From Ophthalmolycus amberensis (taxonomy: Eukaryota > Chordata > Actinopteri > Perciformes > Zoarcidae): 64,000 nucleotides of DNA. Positions 1 to 10,252 of this stretch are shown here, in pieces. The notes below the pieces were generated by a model, which saw only the letters and a list, made by a program, of their open reading frames with translations, ran no database searches and had not been told where the DNA came from. How positions within the stretch are numbered: position 1 is the first letter of the stretch; every line of letters starts with the position of its first letter. Location of the stretch: positions 1,333,501-1,397,500 of the forward strand of contig JAFEUB010000909.1 of NCBI GenBank assembly GCA_024529925.1, read 5' to 3'. The translations under genes were made by a program, and so were the position numbers.

Positions 1-1060
1 CCCCCTATCTCTCAAACCACAATCCATTTTTTACTTTCTCCTCCCACCCCTCTCACTTTTTGTGGCTTATGTTATTCAGATTTTTTTTCTCCAGTCTTTT
101 TTGTGTCACTAGTGAGGATGCTCTCCCTTGGGGTGGCTAAATTTACATCTCTCCATATGACAAACACAAACAAAGAAGCAAATAAATCAAATGTGAGGTA
201 GAGAGAGAAAAAGGGGAGGAGGAGGCAGAGAGCAGCTGTGGATATTTATTTGTCTCAGAACATATATATGAATACAACGGTGCGGTGATATTGATAACCT
301 ATGAATAGATTTTGGCTCTGCAACACTGGATGGTTACACTGATTATGTTCCTCCATAGGAACCAATACTTAGCTTTGTTTTTATTCAAAAGACTTTATTG
401 ACAAGTAACACCATTAAATCCCAAACTGTCATCATCAATGACACCAGATGACAGCAGGCTTGACAGATTTTGTATGATGAAATAAGAAAAAAAAAAAAAC
501 ATACAATAAAAAGAAGTTTATAATAAATGTGTGTGGTTGTATTTTAAGACGTCAAGTGTTTGTGTGGTACAGAACAGAGAGACTCAACCGGACAGGATGA
601 GCCATTACCTCAACACCAGCACACTGTCACCTGTCATCCCTCTCCAGGGACCACGCCACATCAGGTTGGCTATGTGTGTGGGTGGATGCATGTTTGAGTG
701 TGTGTCAGAGGAGTCTAGAGAAACTAACCCCCATCACCGCTGCCACCATTCCCTACAACGGCTCAGTTTACCATAAAATTTCACTTATGAAAATTCATGT
801 GGCGGAAACAAAGCCCAAAAGAATCAAGTTGTGCTCAGTTCCTGTTTTTCTCTGTGAGTGTATGCAGTAACTACGTACATATATGTATGTACAGGGCTTC
901 AGCAAGATGGAGGATTCATCAACAATGGACTGTACACATGTATTCAGAGCCTGGTGTCTATTTCCTCCTCCTCTCTCTCCTGCTTCCATATCTGAATATT
1001 GAGAGGAGCACATCAGGTGGGGGCTTCTGTAGAAGATGTAAAGGGGGAGGCTTGATCAGT
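1..1060. other. non-coding, AT-leaning, no gene seen
   Basis: The stretch begins with a pyrimidine-rich run and contains a 13-base A run at 487-499. Short open frames exist (for example 531-776) but they overlap in several frames, lack biased codon use and have no convincing splice signals. I see no RNA gene or transposon end here. Confidence 0.6.
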
Positions 1061-1068
1061 CCCAAATA

Positions 1069-1072
<4 letters not shown>

Positions 1073-1099
<27 letters not shown>
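1073..1099 (+). repeat. (TG)n microsatellite
   Basis: An uninterrupted TG dinucleotide run of about 13 units, read directly from the sequence. It separates AT-leaning DNA on the left from a GC-richer segment on the right. Confidence 0.97.
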
Positions 1100-1100
1100 C

Positions 1101-1430
1101 AGTGCTTGTGACAAGCAGAGGAGCCCTGCTGTGCCTCAGCGCGTCTTCTCTGATACATTATTAATTAGGCGGCGTTTAGAGTAACGAGTAGAGCATTTGA
1201 GCCCCCTCTCGCCCCACCCTGGGTGACACGCTCCCTGGGAATCCGCTGGGTGACTGCAGATCAGAGGAAGCGACAATCCGACACTGCATCACCTCCTTCC
1301 CGGAATACCAGAGAGCCGGGCTCCTGAGGAGATGGAAGACAGGAAGTATCACAATACCTCCACCTGCATCCCTCTGCTCACGCACGTTGTATGACACAGT
1401 GGTGTCCAGGTGTTTGTCCACTCACTGACG
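1101..1430. promoter_or_regulatory. GC-richer unique segment, possible regulatory element
   Basis: This segment is richer in G+C than its surroundings and has a homeodomain core TAATTA at 1162-1167 directly followed by a GGCGGCG stretch. The minus strand is open from 1421 to 1176 (81 codons), but the encoded peptide is not recognisable and no splice or start context supports it. A regulatory element or untranslated exon is possible; only cross-species alignment would tell. Confidence 0.25.
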
Positions 1431-1946
1431 TGTTACAAGTCCTCTAAAATGCAGATGTGAACAGAAACTAAAGTAGCCTACGAAGGTTTTTAGGAATCTC
1501 ATCCTGTCTCATGCTTCTAGTCCGCGTTGACTTCTTCAATATACTCTTTCACTAACTTTAACCAAGTGGTGTGAGTGCCTAAACTTAACTAAAAAAACGT
1601 AGTTACTATGAGCGGATATTGCAAGAGTGGATAGGACAGGGAACATTTTATTCAGATACATTTATGCGACTTAGCGTTCATTAAATATGGTATTATGCTT
1701 CATTCAAACAATATCTGTTGTAAATTATAGCAATACAAACAGGTTTGGCCTGTTCCCCCTGCCATTACATTAATGGGTTTACATGTAAATGCATAAATAA
1801 TATAAAATTCCAAAAGGGGCTGTTCTTCAGAGTGACCTATTTCAATTTTGATATTTCAGTAAATCTTAGTATTAAAGGAGACATACATGACCTCCAGAGC
1901 ATTGATGTAGCATCAAACAACTATTTGCTTTATATATAAGGGAACA
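1431..1946. other. non-coding AT-rich stretch
   Basis: AT-rich unique sequence with no simple repeat longer than a few units and no recognised transposon. The open frame at 1745-1939 is AT-rich and looks like chance. Confidence 0.5.
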
Positions 1947-2080
1947 ATGTCTGCTCAGAGAATGAAGTCTCTCTCTTTCCCCCCGGCCGCCGCTCTGCAC
2001 TGCTCTCATGCTGCGGTTACCGTTGATGACGCCGTCTCGACGGATGGCGTTGTCGATGAAGCTCAACACCCACCCGCCAG
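1947..2080 (+). CDS. candidate first coding exon (ambiguous strand)
   Basis: An ATG at 1947 with A at -3 starts an open frame of 44 codons that runs into an AG|GTAAAC donor after 2080. The interval 1983-2136 contains 15 CG dinucleotides, far above the window's sparse background, as expected for a vertebrate promoter or first exon. Splicing in phase to 2243-2299 keeps the frame open (last codon split AG|G). The predicted peptide (starting MSAQRMKSLS) resembles no family I recognise. A caution is that the minus strand is also open here in two frames, one with high GC at third positions (reading WVLSFIDNAIRRDG). It could therefore be a minus-strand exon, an untranslated exon or a CpG-rich regulatory element. 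Confidence 0.28.
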
Positions 2081-2242
2081 GTAAACACTGTTAGCTCTGT
2101 CAGCATGTTTTCCGTGGAGTGTACTGTTAGCGCCGGCTCAGGTGTCACCATGTTCAGAGCCGTTGGGAGGTGATCAAAATGCTCCCAATCTCGAATCTTG
2201 CACCATTAATAAGCCAAGTAAAATGTTCACTGCTTTTTACAG

Positions 2243-2299
2243 GAGAGTCGAGGGGACTACTTTCTGTGTTTACATTCGGATGGACTCAAGCAAAAGCAT
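2243..2299 (+). CDS. candidate second coding exon, 57 nt
   Basis: The segment is flanked on the left by a short pyrimidine stretch and AG (CTTTTTACAG) and on the right by GTGAGT, close to the donor consensus. Joined to the 1947-2080 exon it gives about 19 further codons without a stop (RVEGTTFCVYIRMD...), leaving two bases for the next codon. No further in-phase exon was identified downstream. If real, the following intron is very long. Both splice signals could be coincidental. Confidence 0.25.
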
Positions 2300-4480
2300 G
2301 TGAGTGAATTTCAGCTAAAATGAATTATGCTTACGCTCCTTAAGCGGATCGATGTCGTTCTTGCTGGAGTTCACTTTTCCCAAATCTCTATAATAGAGGT
2401 GGTGGGTAATATATAATTATCACTATTGGACAGAAATATGAGGATAACACCAGGTTGACAGATGCTCTAGAAGTTTCCCTTTAAAGGAATATTTTTATAT
2501 TGTTCCATTAGAGTCGTGTTACCAGCAGTGAACAACATACCATGTATGAGTGTAATAACCTTCAGATACTTTTGTATTACAACCTTTTACAGTATTACCA
2601 ATTTATTTTAACATATTGGTACACATATATGCACGTTCTATTTCCTAATGTAGTGCTCTTTCATGTTTTTGATATTTTCCACTATTTACATTTCTACAGT
2701 TTTGTAGTCGTATGTGATTCAGCCCTCACTGTCTTGCTTTTTGTCTATTTGCTGAAAGTAACCATGTTCCAACAACTACATTGCCCATCTGACCACAACT
2801 GCTGGTATATATTAGATAATATCCAACGTTACTTTGTCAGTCATACCTTAAGTGGCTTTGCAAGCGTGACAGTTTGTGTTTGTGATGCTGGAAAAATAGT
2901 GGGCGAGTTGTGGCACTTAGAGGATCAACAGCATGTTAATGAGCCACAAATCCTCCTCTCCTCTCCTCTCTCCGCTCACATTTTGATAAATGAAGATTGG
3001 ACTGTGGAGATGCTTTTTTCCTATTATCATACACCTTTCTCTCTGATAAATAATGCAAACACAAATCTTCACACGCCAATTCAACAATTCAAACCTGAGC
3101 ATCTTTTCTCTCTGCTGTTAGTTCTACTATTGTTTTGCATGATTTCATATTTAGGGTCGTAACCCCCCTCCTCCCTCCCCCAGTGCACGTTCACATTATA
3201 CTCATCTTTTTCTACTATTACTGTCTGACTAATTCAATAATTTTCTCCCCCCTTTGTCATCCCTTCAAACCGCCCTCCTCCCCTCCTCTCTCCCCTCCGT
3301 CTGCCCTTCAAATCTTCTGGGTCTGGCTGAGTCTCTGTTGTCTGCCTCATTACTGACTGTTCAGCCATTTGATTTTCTGAAACGGCTGTGCAGCCACGCT
3401 GAGACCTTCTCATCCCCATTATTGTCCCCCTCACAAAAAACGAGCACATACACACACATGCGCCAGCAACAGAAAATATAAAGACACAAGCAGCCCGTCC
3501 ATTTCTCTTGTATGATGCATTCAGCATCAATGAATATGTGGTATTTCTGTGTTTCTGTTTGCTACATGCCTAGTGCCCAAACACCGGACAGTGTTATAGT
3601 GCAGCAAAGCGTTATGGTGACAGCTAAGATTTAGCTTTTATTTTTCCAGGGCTACTCAGCAGAATGTAAAAAGTGCCTCCATAAAGAAGTGCATCGTAGA
3701 GCGACTGCCTGTGATTCCACACCACAGTTGGTGATGACAACGCCATTCCTCTTGGTGACGGATGAACTGTTGAATCCTCCCAACTCTCGGCCCCACTCAG
3801 GTTATGAATGTTGTTCGCACAGCGTGGAAATACCAGAGCAAGTCTTTTTCTTCACTAGTTTCCCTCTACGGCCGAATTCTAAACTCAAAATGCATCAACA
3901 TATCATATTTGCACAAAAATAAAATGTGAACACATGAGAAATAGTGCTTTGTCTCTCTTTCTCACCGTAACCCTCATTTTCACAGGTTCATAAGCCTTGG
4001 CCTGGAAATTCCCTGAACACAAGCGTCAGCCTCAACCTCTCACATCCCACTGGACTACCACCAAGGACGTCTCAACATGCCCATCATCCACCAGCATCTC
4101 ACATCTCAGCCAACACTGAGCATGTGACTTTGCTGGTGTGTGCTGTAAGAATTGCCGGCGCGTCCTTCCCTTGTTCTCTGAGTGATTGGCAGTCATTTTT
4201 TCTGCACCGTGCTTTGTTTTCCCTTTTCTGTGATTGAATCAGCATACAAATTAGGCTCAAGTGATTGAGCAGTGAACTGCAGGGTTGGAGGCCTCTTGTC
4301 TTTTCCAGTGACAGATGTGACCGCAGGAATCTTCTGTTATCCACCTGAAGTTCTACAGTGAGAATTAACTGACTGCTTTAAAAAAACATTATATTCAAAG
4401 AAGCCTATGAATGTGGTTATGCCTGTACTGTATATGGAATGCTGAAAACGTTTTTATAATACTTTCCTATTTATAATTCA
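2300..4480. other. non-coding; T-rich stretch with a long chance ORF
   Basis: Positions 2542-3162 contain a 206-codon open frame in T-rich DNA. Its product is hydrophobic and low in complexity, it has no recognisable domain, and upstream there is a nearby stop and no promoter features. Positions 3161-3320 are pyrimidine-rich. Positions 4130-4345 are unique, mixed-composition sequence with no repeat and may be conserved non-coding DNA, which cannot be shown here. Confidence 0.5.
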
Positions 4481-4527
4481 CACGAATACATGTGTACACA
4501 TACCCACACACATGCATACACAAACAG

Positions 4528-4548
4528 ACACACACACACACACACACA
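4528..4548 (+). repeat. (AC)n microsatellite
   Basis: A perfect AC run of about 10 units, preceded from 4482 by degenerate CA-rich sequence. Confidence 0.95.
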
Positions 4549-5633
4549 GGCTTGCACCAGCACAAACCTGCTTTCAGACTATTCGTTATCTAGCCCCCTA
4601 GAGCAGTCCAGAGGGGCAAACTGTGTGGCCACTACAAGCAAAACATGTTTGGAAGCTGCAGAGCCAAATGGGCCAAGCACCTGCCCTAGGTGTCAACAGC
4701 CCCCCTTGGCCCTGAGTGCTAGGCATCCTCCTGAAAAGAAAGGAGATGGAGAGCCCGATAGAAAGCCATCTCATTACCTACTCCCTGGGGCTGCAACTAA
4801 GCAAGGCATGGAGGGTGTGAGGGCCATGTCACCTCTGTGGATGGCCCTCATGAACTGGTTAATTGAAATCTGATATATCTGAGTCCCGACTTGGCGCACA
4901 ACCAGTCAAACAGCAGCCTGGGCTTCATCCTGCCAAGTGAAGCTGAAAAAAAAAAACTGGAGAGAGCTCCATCCTTCACATTTTTTTTTACATCTTCCCC
5001 AGCTCACTGTCTCTTCTCTAGTCATGCAATCCACAACGTTATTGATTTGTTTGCGAGCTGTGAACATGGTCCATCATTGGCGGTGCTCTAGGATGGTAAG
5101 AGCTGATCATACAACACAGTTTGACGCTAACTTGGTGAGCGCTGACCTTGGCTGAGATACACAATGCAGCCTTGCTGAAATCCCAGCCTCTCACAGAGGT
5201 GGGAATACAGGAGGTGAAGACGCATACAGAAAGAGCTGTTTAACTGTCCAAAGGTCCTCTGGGTACTCCACCTCTCACTTTATCCTTTTAATATTTCATA
5301 TCCTGGCCCCAACCATGCTCTGGCCAAATGCCTCTGTCTGGTTTGCTGGAATATGGATGAGAGTGCACATTTACCCATTTACCTGGATGTCAGTCAGAAG
5401 CAGCTCTAAACAATACACCTCTCTCCCCCGTAACCTCCCCTCTGCTTACCTCGCTAGGCCCAGAGCTAGATTGTTACGGAGAGGAGGAGGGATCGAAGCA
5501 AAGGAAAATTGACAGAAAAATCCTACAAACAGGAGCCCTGGGATAACAAATACACAACACCTATGTGGAGGAGATGTTGGACTTAAGGAGGGAGATTAGT
5601 TGTCTCGAGGATGTGGACACAACTGAAATATAT
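4549..5633. other. non-coding, no recognised feature
   Basis: Mixed-composition unique sequence. Open frames of 60-127 codons occur, but the longest (4490-4873) begins inside the CA repeat and its product is not recognisable. There is an A run at 4947-4956 and a T run at 4981-4989. Confidence 0.5.
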
Positions 5634-5700
5634 TTGATTGCTTTAGTTACAAGTTACTTAACATATTATAGTTTTATTAAAAAAATACATTAAAAAAAGG
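5634..5700 (+). mobile_element. fragment resembling the teleost AAGTAC-type repeat
   Basis: A TTTAGTTACAAGTTACTT stretch at about 5642-5659 matches the internal part of a high-copy teleost repeat that is seen more fully at 51016-51562. The family assignment is from memory and the fragment is short and diverged. It lies just upstream of the inverted-repeat transposon at 5875. Confidence 0.35.
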
Positions 5701-5874
5701 GTATCTAGTTGGGGCCCCCGGCCACGTTTAATATGTCCTTGAGTTGTTAGCAGTTTCACCGAAGAGATATCTTTACTCTAAACTTTCATTTAAATAACCA
5801 TTTGTTCCCAGAGAGGTTAAACTCTTTAATGTTTAACAAAACAGCAAAGATTAGAGAAAAGTCCAAGGATTTGC

Positions 5875-6641
5875 AAGGCCCTGTCTACACGTGTACAGAT
5901 ATTGTTTCATGTTCGTCTACGTTTTGGACTCTGGTCCACACAGTTTTAGGTCACTAAAACGGATATTCTTTAAAACGTCCTGTTAAGGTGTCGATTTTTT
6001 AAAACTCGGGTTACTTTGTATCTGTGTTGACATGTAAAATGGAATGTTTGGAAAACAATGACATCTTAAAATAATTTCACTTTAACACAAATTGGAAGAT
6101 CAGTCAAACAAACCCTGGCGTTCCTTCGCGACCGCTCACAGAGCCTGAACACCAGCAACATCACTCTGCCGTGTCCACTGCGGCATCTCGTGTCAACTGC
6201 CCCATGGTACTTTGTGCAGATCGTGCTGAGCTAGGTACTATTGGCATGTTTATCATGTCTTTTGCGTGACAAATCTCTTCCCCCACCATCAGTTTTCCTT
6301 GGCGGGATGCTGTTCCTGAAAGGCCACTGAGATGTCTGAATATTCATATCATAGCAGCAGCTCCACCTCATCGTCCGTCCCACATGAGTTAAATTTTGTT
6401 TTCGTCATGGCACCATATATCAAGTATGTATAAATAAAGAAATAATTAGCTCTTGCTTTACTATTGTTAACTATCTGTTAACCCTGCCAAAAGAAAATAA
6501 GCTCACTGAGCATGCTCAGAATCTTCTTCTCTGGTAATTGAGGTATCGTTGACGTAGCCTAACGGTGATAATGGAATCGTTTTTGCGTTCTAGTGAGGAT
6601 GGAGATATTTTGTAAAACAAAGGTGGTGTAGACAGGGCCTT
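5875..6641. mobile_element. non-autonomous DNA transposon with 16-bp terminal inverted repeats (hAT-like)
   Basis: The left end 5875-5890 reads AAGGCCCTGTCTACAC and the right end 6626-6641 is its exact reverse complement. The 767-bp interior has no long open frame, so it is a deletion-derived, non-mobile copy needing a transposase in trans. The outer motif (CCCTGTCTACAC) and the internal runs of AAAACG resemble hAT-derived repeats abundant in teleosts; that family call is from memory. I could not see an intact 8-bp target duplication (ATTTGCAA on the left against TTATAGCT on the right), so the insertion is old or its true ends differ by a few bases. Confidence 0.75.
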
Positions 6642-6899
6642 ATAGCTGTTGCTCTGATACAGCTTCAGGAGAGTGACCAGTGAACAGTGAATCTGTTGTC
6701 AGTGAGTAAAATTAGGATTTGCTTTGGATTGCATGTTGTGGCAATCTGAATCCATTAAGGGAACGGCAGGCTCCACCACTAACAATGAAAACGACTACAT
6801 AGAGAGGTAATCAGTGATTGTAAATACAATGAATGGCTTTTGCAGAATCAAAAAATCAAAAAATAGTATTTATTTAGCTAATGATATCTCTGTATATGA
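6642..6899. other. non-coding spacer between two repeat-derived segments
   Basis: Unique AT-rich sequence without open frames of note or simple repeats. It separates the inverted-repeat transposon from the next repeat fragment. Confidence 0.5.
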
Positions 6900-7010
6900 A
6901 GTAGCATTTTAAATGCAGGACTTGTAATTAGGACTTAATTTACTTGTGATGGAGTACTTTTACATTTTTGGTCCTGTTTCTTTAAAAGATCTGAGTATGA
7001 CTGCTGCACT
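6900..7010 (+). mobile_element. 3'-end fragment of the AAGTAC-type teleost repeat
   Basis: The order AAATGCAGGACTTGTAA, then GGAGTACTTTTACA, then AAAAGATCTGAGTA follows the right-hand portion of the repeat seen at 51016-51562 (ATGCATGGGTTTTACTTGTAA and so on). The agreement in order and spacing supports common origin, although the copy is diverged. Confidence 0.5.
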
Positions 7011-7179
7011 TTAGTTTCACATACTACACGAACCTGGTCATTAGGTATACACGTACATCTCCACGCACTAATTGCACAGTTTAAGATTGGGCAGCCACTA
7101 CACAAGACTTCACTTAATGCAATTAGGCTGTGGTTTAATTGTTCTGTAATATCTATGAATAAAGCCAATGTGTTACATA

Positions 7180-7445
7180 GAGTAATTATGGCTAATGACA
7201 GCAGCGGGAGAGAGGAGCAGAAAGTGGTGTGTGTGTGTTGAAAGAAACCAGTGAATTCATTTTTGTCTAATAGACCTTTTGTTGAATTGGTTCCGTCCGC
7301 ATGTGATAAGAGTGTTAAAAATTAATGATTTATAACTATTGAGCCAGCAATCACATTTTAATTAGGCAGTAATTTATGATAATTTGTCTTCTTTCATAGT
7401 AGAACAGTTAATAATTGTTAATTAGCCATTGATGATTTTTCCTTT
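7180..7445. promoter_or_regulatory. enhancer-like AT-rich segment with three TAATTA cores
   Basis: Homeodomain core motifs TAATTA occur at 7183-7188, 7359-7364 and 7419-7424 within unique AT-rich sequence without repeats. Such clustering is typical of conserved developmental enhancers, but AT-rich DNA yields the motif often by chance. No conservation data are available here. Confidence 0.3.
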
Positions 7446-8882
7446 GAACATATACCCAAATGGCCAATTCTCGGCCTATATGAGCACAGACCTCTGCGAG
7501 AGCCACCCGGGTATGTGTTTAAACACATGTGAGAAGACAGACGTGGACAGAATATAGAAATATTAGACAAAAACAGAAAACAGCAACATGTCATGTCCAT
7601 CTGTACCATCTCTGTATTGGCACCAGATTTTTTTCACATTACCAGGCTGGCTATGTGTGCCTGCCAAGTCCATCCATCTATCACTGCCTCAGTGTGCCAA
7701 GCCAGCACAGAGAGAACGAAGACAAGAACACACTCCAGGAGAAGTCATGCCAAGTGGAGAAAAGTGGAGAAAGGGGAGCAAACGTAAAGACTCGGGGAGA
7801 AAGACGGCAAAGAAAAGAAGGGAATCATACTTTCTCCAATTATCTCTAAACAACTGCTATTTGTTTAACAATTTCAAGTGGTTGAAATTGTCTGTGTGTC
7901 TAAGTATTTGGCTTTAGATATTGACCCCGGGCTGCCTTCACTCTAAGTGCTTGCAGGCTGCTGGTGGGGCTTTCCATTCCATGCCGCACTCTCTGCTAAC
8001 CAGTGCTGTATTTTATTTGCCGACTCCATTCCTATACATGCTAACTGTGAACCTGTGACTCTTTGGAAATTACTTTAACACACACTCCCCTTTCCTCTTG
8101 CAAATAGTCATCTGTGCAGCAAGAATTCTTGTACAATTTCTGAAATAAGTCAACTAAAGGTAGATAAGAAGAAGATTAAAAATGTGGAACAATATATATT
8201 TTTGAAACTCGCTGCAGCAAGGTACGTGAGAGAGGTTAGGGGTAGGAGACTACAGGAGGGGCTGCAGTTTTGGTGGACGAATTAATAGAGGACAGAGCTG
8301 TCAAAAGACATGCATGTCTGCAGGATGAAAAGCGGCAAGGGGAAGTCAAGCTAACCCCTTTTAAACATTGTTACTGATTTGAACTATTCATTCATTCCAC
8401 CAGTATATAGGAGGCTTCAAAGAGGCCGAGTCAAAGAGGCAGGGAGAAGGCTTTCTAAAAGGCTGTGGCAATCAAGAAAGTCTGTGGATAGGAAATAAAT
8501 TCGGGCTCCTTCGCAAGATCTGTCTTCTGTTGGCTGCTCTGTTTGATTAGTCTCTTTGATTAGTACGATATTTAGCAGGTTTTACAATTAATAATAGCAT
8601 TTCCCTAGTTTCATATATTATACTTTTTAACTCTATAAGTCTCTTTTTGATTCAAATATCTCTCTCGAGTTGTTGCTTGTAATACGATACAGATTGCTGT
8701 AATGTGACGTGTGGTGAGGAGGAATACAGCAGACTAGACGTATATTCTATGCTAAGCTGCTTGGATCATCAAAGACAGAGTTCCTAAGTGTCTCTGCAGC
8801 ATTTTTTCGGTATCCGCTGTCAACTTTCTCCTGCATCTTCGGAACTCCATCCGCTGGATGCAAAATGTGTCACAATTCTTAC
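7446..8882. other. non-coding, no recognised feature
   Basis: Mixed sequence. Three overlapping open frames at 7529-7917 in all plus frames show low stop density rather than coding sequence. Positions 8160-8880 contain no simple repeats. Part of 8640-8882 may belong to the same transposon-derived block as the inverted-repeat element that follows. Confidence 0.45.
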
Positions 8883-9100
8883 CTTTGCACACCAAGTCTG
8901 TATTTTTCGGCCGAAATTATTGCACATATAAAATATGTATGAACTCAAGTTGTGTCAATCAAGTTCACTCGTTTTGAGAACAGGTTACATTTTCTGCATT
9001 TCCACTCAAAGCCATCATGAATGCAAACGCCATCATCTGAAAAGCATCTGATAAGCTGAATCAAGCTTCATTCGTCTCCCAAATCACTTGGTGTGCAAAG
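8883..9100. mobile_element. 218-bp MITE-like element with perfect 15-bp inverted ends
   Basis: CTTTGCACACCAAGT at 8883-8897 is exactly inverted as ACTTGGTGTGCAAAG at 9086-9100. A 15-bp perfect inverted match at this distance is not expected by chance. The interior has no open frame and contains no simple repeat. A short non-autonomous transposon is the simplest reading. Alternatives are internal subterminal repeats of a larger element reaching to about 8700-9480, or a structured RNA. No clear target duplication is visible. Confidence 0.6.
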
Positions 9101-9920
9101 ACCTTTCGGAGCATACTAACTTAACTTCAAAGGAATCCACCATTAATTGAAATTTGCTGACTCAGCTGTCAATTCCATCCCATCTTCAGACACTTACACC
9201 TTGTTATAAATGTGCAATTCTTCCACCTGCAAAACCCAACTTGTCATCCTCTCAGAACTCTTCCATCCACTTTGTGCCGCCGCATAACCGACTCACTGTG
9301 TTAATAGTGCTCTTTTGTGCCTTTGCTTATTTTTCAAGCTCTGATGTAAACACTGCAGTCAGTATGGTCAGCAGGGAAGTCACTGTAATGGGAGAGCAGG
9401 ACAACGGAACCCATTGAGACAATTATTCTAATGTATTCACCTTCTGACGTTGGAGAGTATTTTTGCTAATGCACACTTTCAAATGTTTGCTCATGTGCTG
9501 CCATCCTCATTTGACAGTTATACACTTCGGATGTGTTTGTAAAAACGGGTCCTATAATTACATTTAGAGGCTTCATGACGTTGACTCTACAACTGCAGCG
9601 GCATGAAAAACAAGAAGCATCCTTTCAGATATTTTCTATTTAAATAACGTCGATGGCACACCAATTTACTGAGTGAGAAAACAGGAAGCTTGACTCCGGG
9701 TCTGTGCAGTCTGTGTTTCAACTCTTTGACCTCCTGTTCTTCAAGAACTGCTCTATGGCCTGTGGTAGAAACACATATTCATGTGTGTCTGCAAATGCAA
9801 GATTGCATGAGGGTAATTATAGTGACACAGCTAAGTGTTGTCATATGACGAACTTCATGAAGTTAGCTCCTACACGGCGGAGTGTATGCATCTTTGGGCC
9901 GCTTTTCTTTTGAAGGCATA
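9101..9920. other. non-coding, no recognised feature
   Basis: Unique AT-leaning sequence. The 87-codon open frame at 9154-9417 has no family resemblance and no splice context that I trust. Confidence 0.5.
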
Positions 9921-10020
9921 CCATAACCCTGAGCACACAAGTCAATGCAACTGATAATTAAATCAATATGAGATAATGAAGTGCAATTAGAGGCACTGGC
10001 TGGGCCGATCCTTTTCTGTA
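9921..10020. promoter_or_regulatory. short enhancer-like segment
   Basis: TAATTA at 9955-9960 is followed within 35 bases by AATCAATA, GATAATGA and CAATTAG, a dense set of homeodomain and GATA-like cores in non-repetitive sequence. This is suggestive of a conserved element only. Confidence 0.3.
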
Positions 10021-10227
10021 AGCACTATTTCCCTCCCTCTGGGCTCGTGCCTCTTTAGAACCTGTTAGTTTTTCCACTTCCAGGAGCCACAATCCCCACA
10101 GCAACCGTTTGGAGGAGTGATCACTGCAGCTCCCGAGGCTGCCAACGCATTCTCACACTCAAACAGTGTTCTCTCCATTTATCCTCACCTACCTCTCTGA
10201 GCACGGAGCGCACGCAGGCTGTTTACT

Positions 10228-10252
10228 CCCCCCCCCCCCCCCCCCCCCCCCC
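10228..10252 (+). repeat. C homopolymer, 25 bases
   Basis: An uninterrupted run of 25 C, the longest G/C homopolymer of the window, followed by CTCCTCTCTC. The exact length may be affected by sequencing or assembly error. Confidence 0.95.

Noticed and set aside
2542..3162. 206-codon plus-strand open frame
   Set aside because: T-rich DNA lowers stop frequency. The product is hydrophobic and low in complexity with no domain, there is a close upstream stop, and no promoter or splice context. It is longer than expected by chance, so it was weighed, but nothing else supports it.
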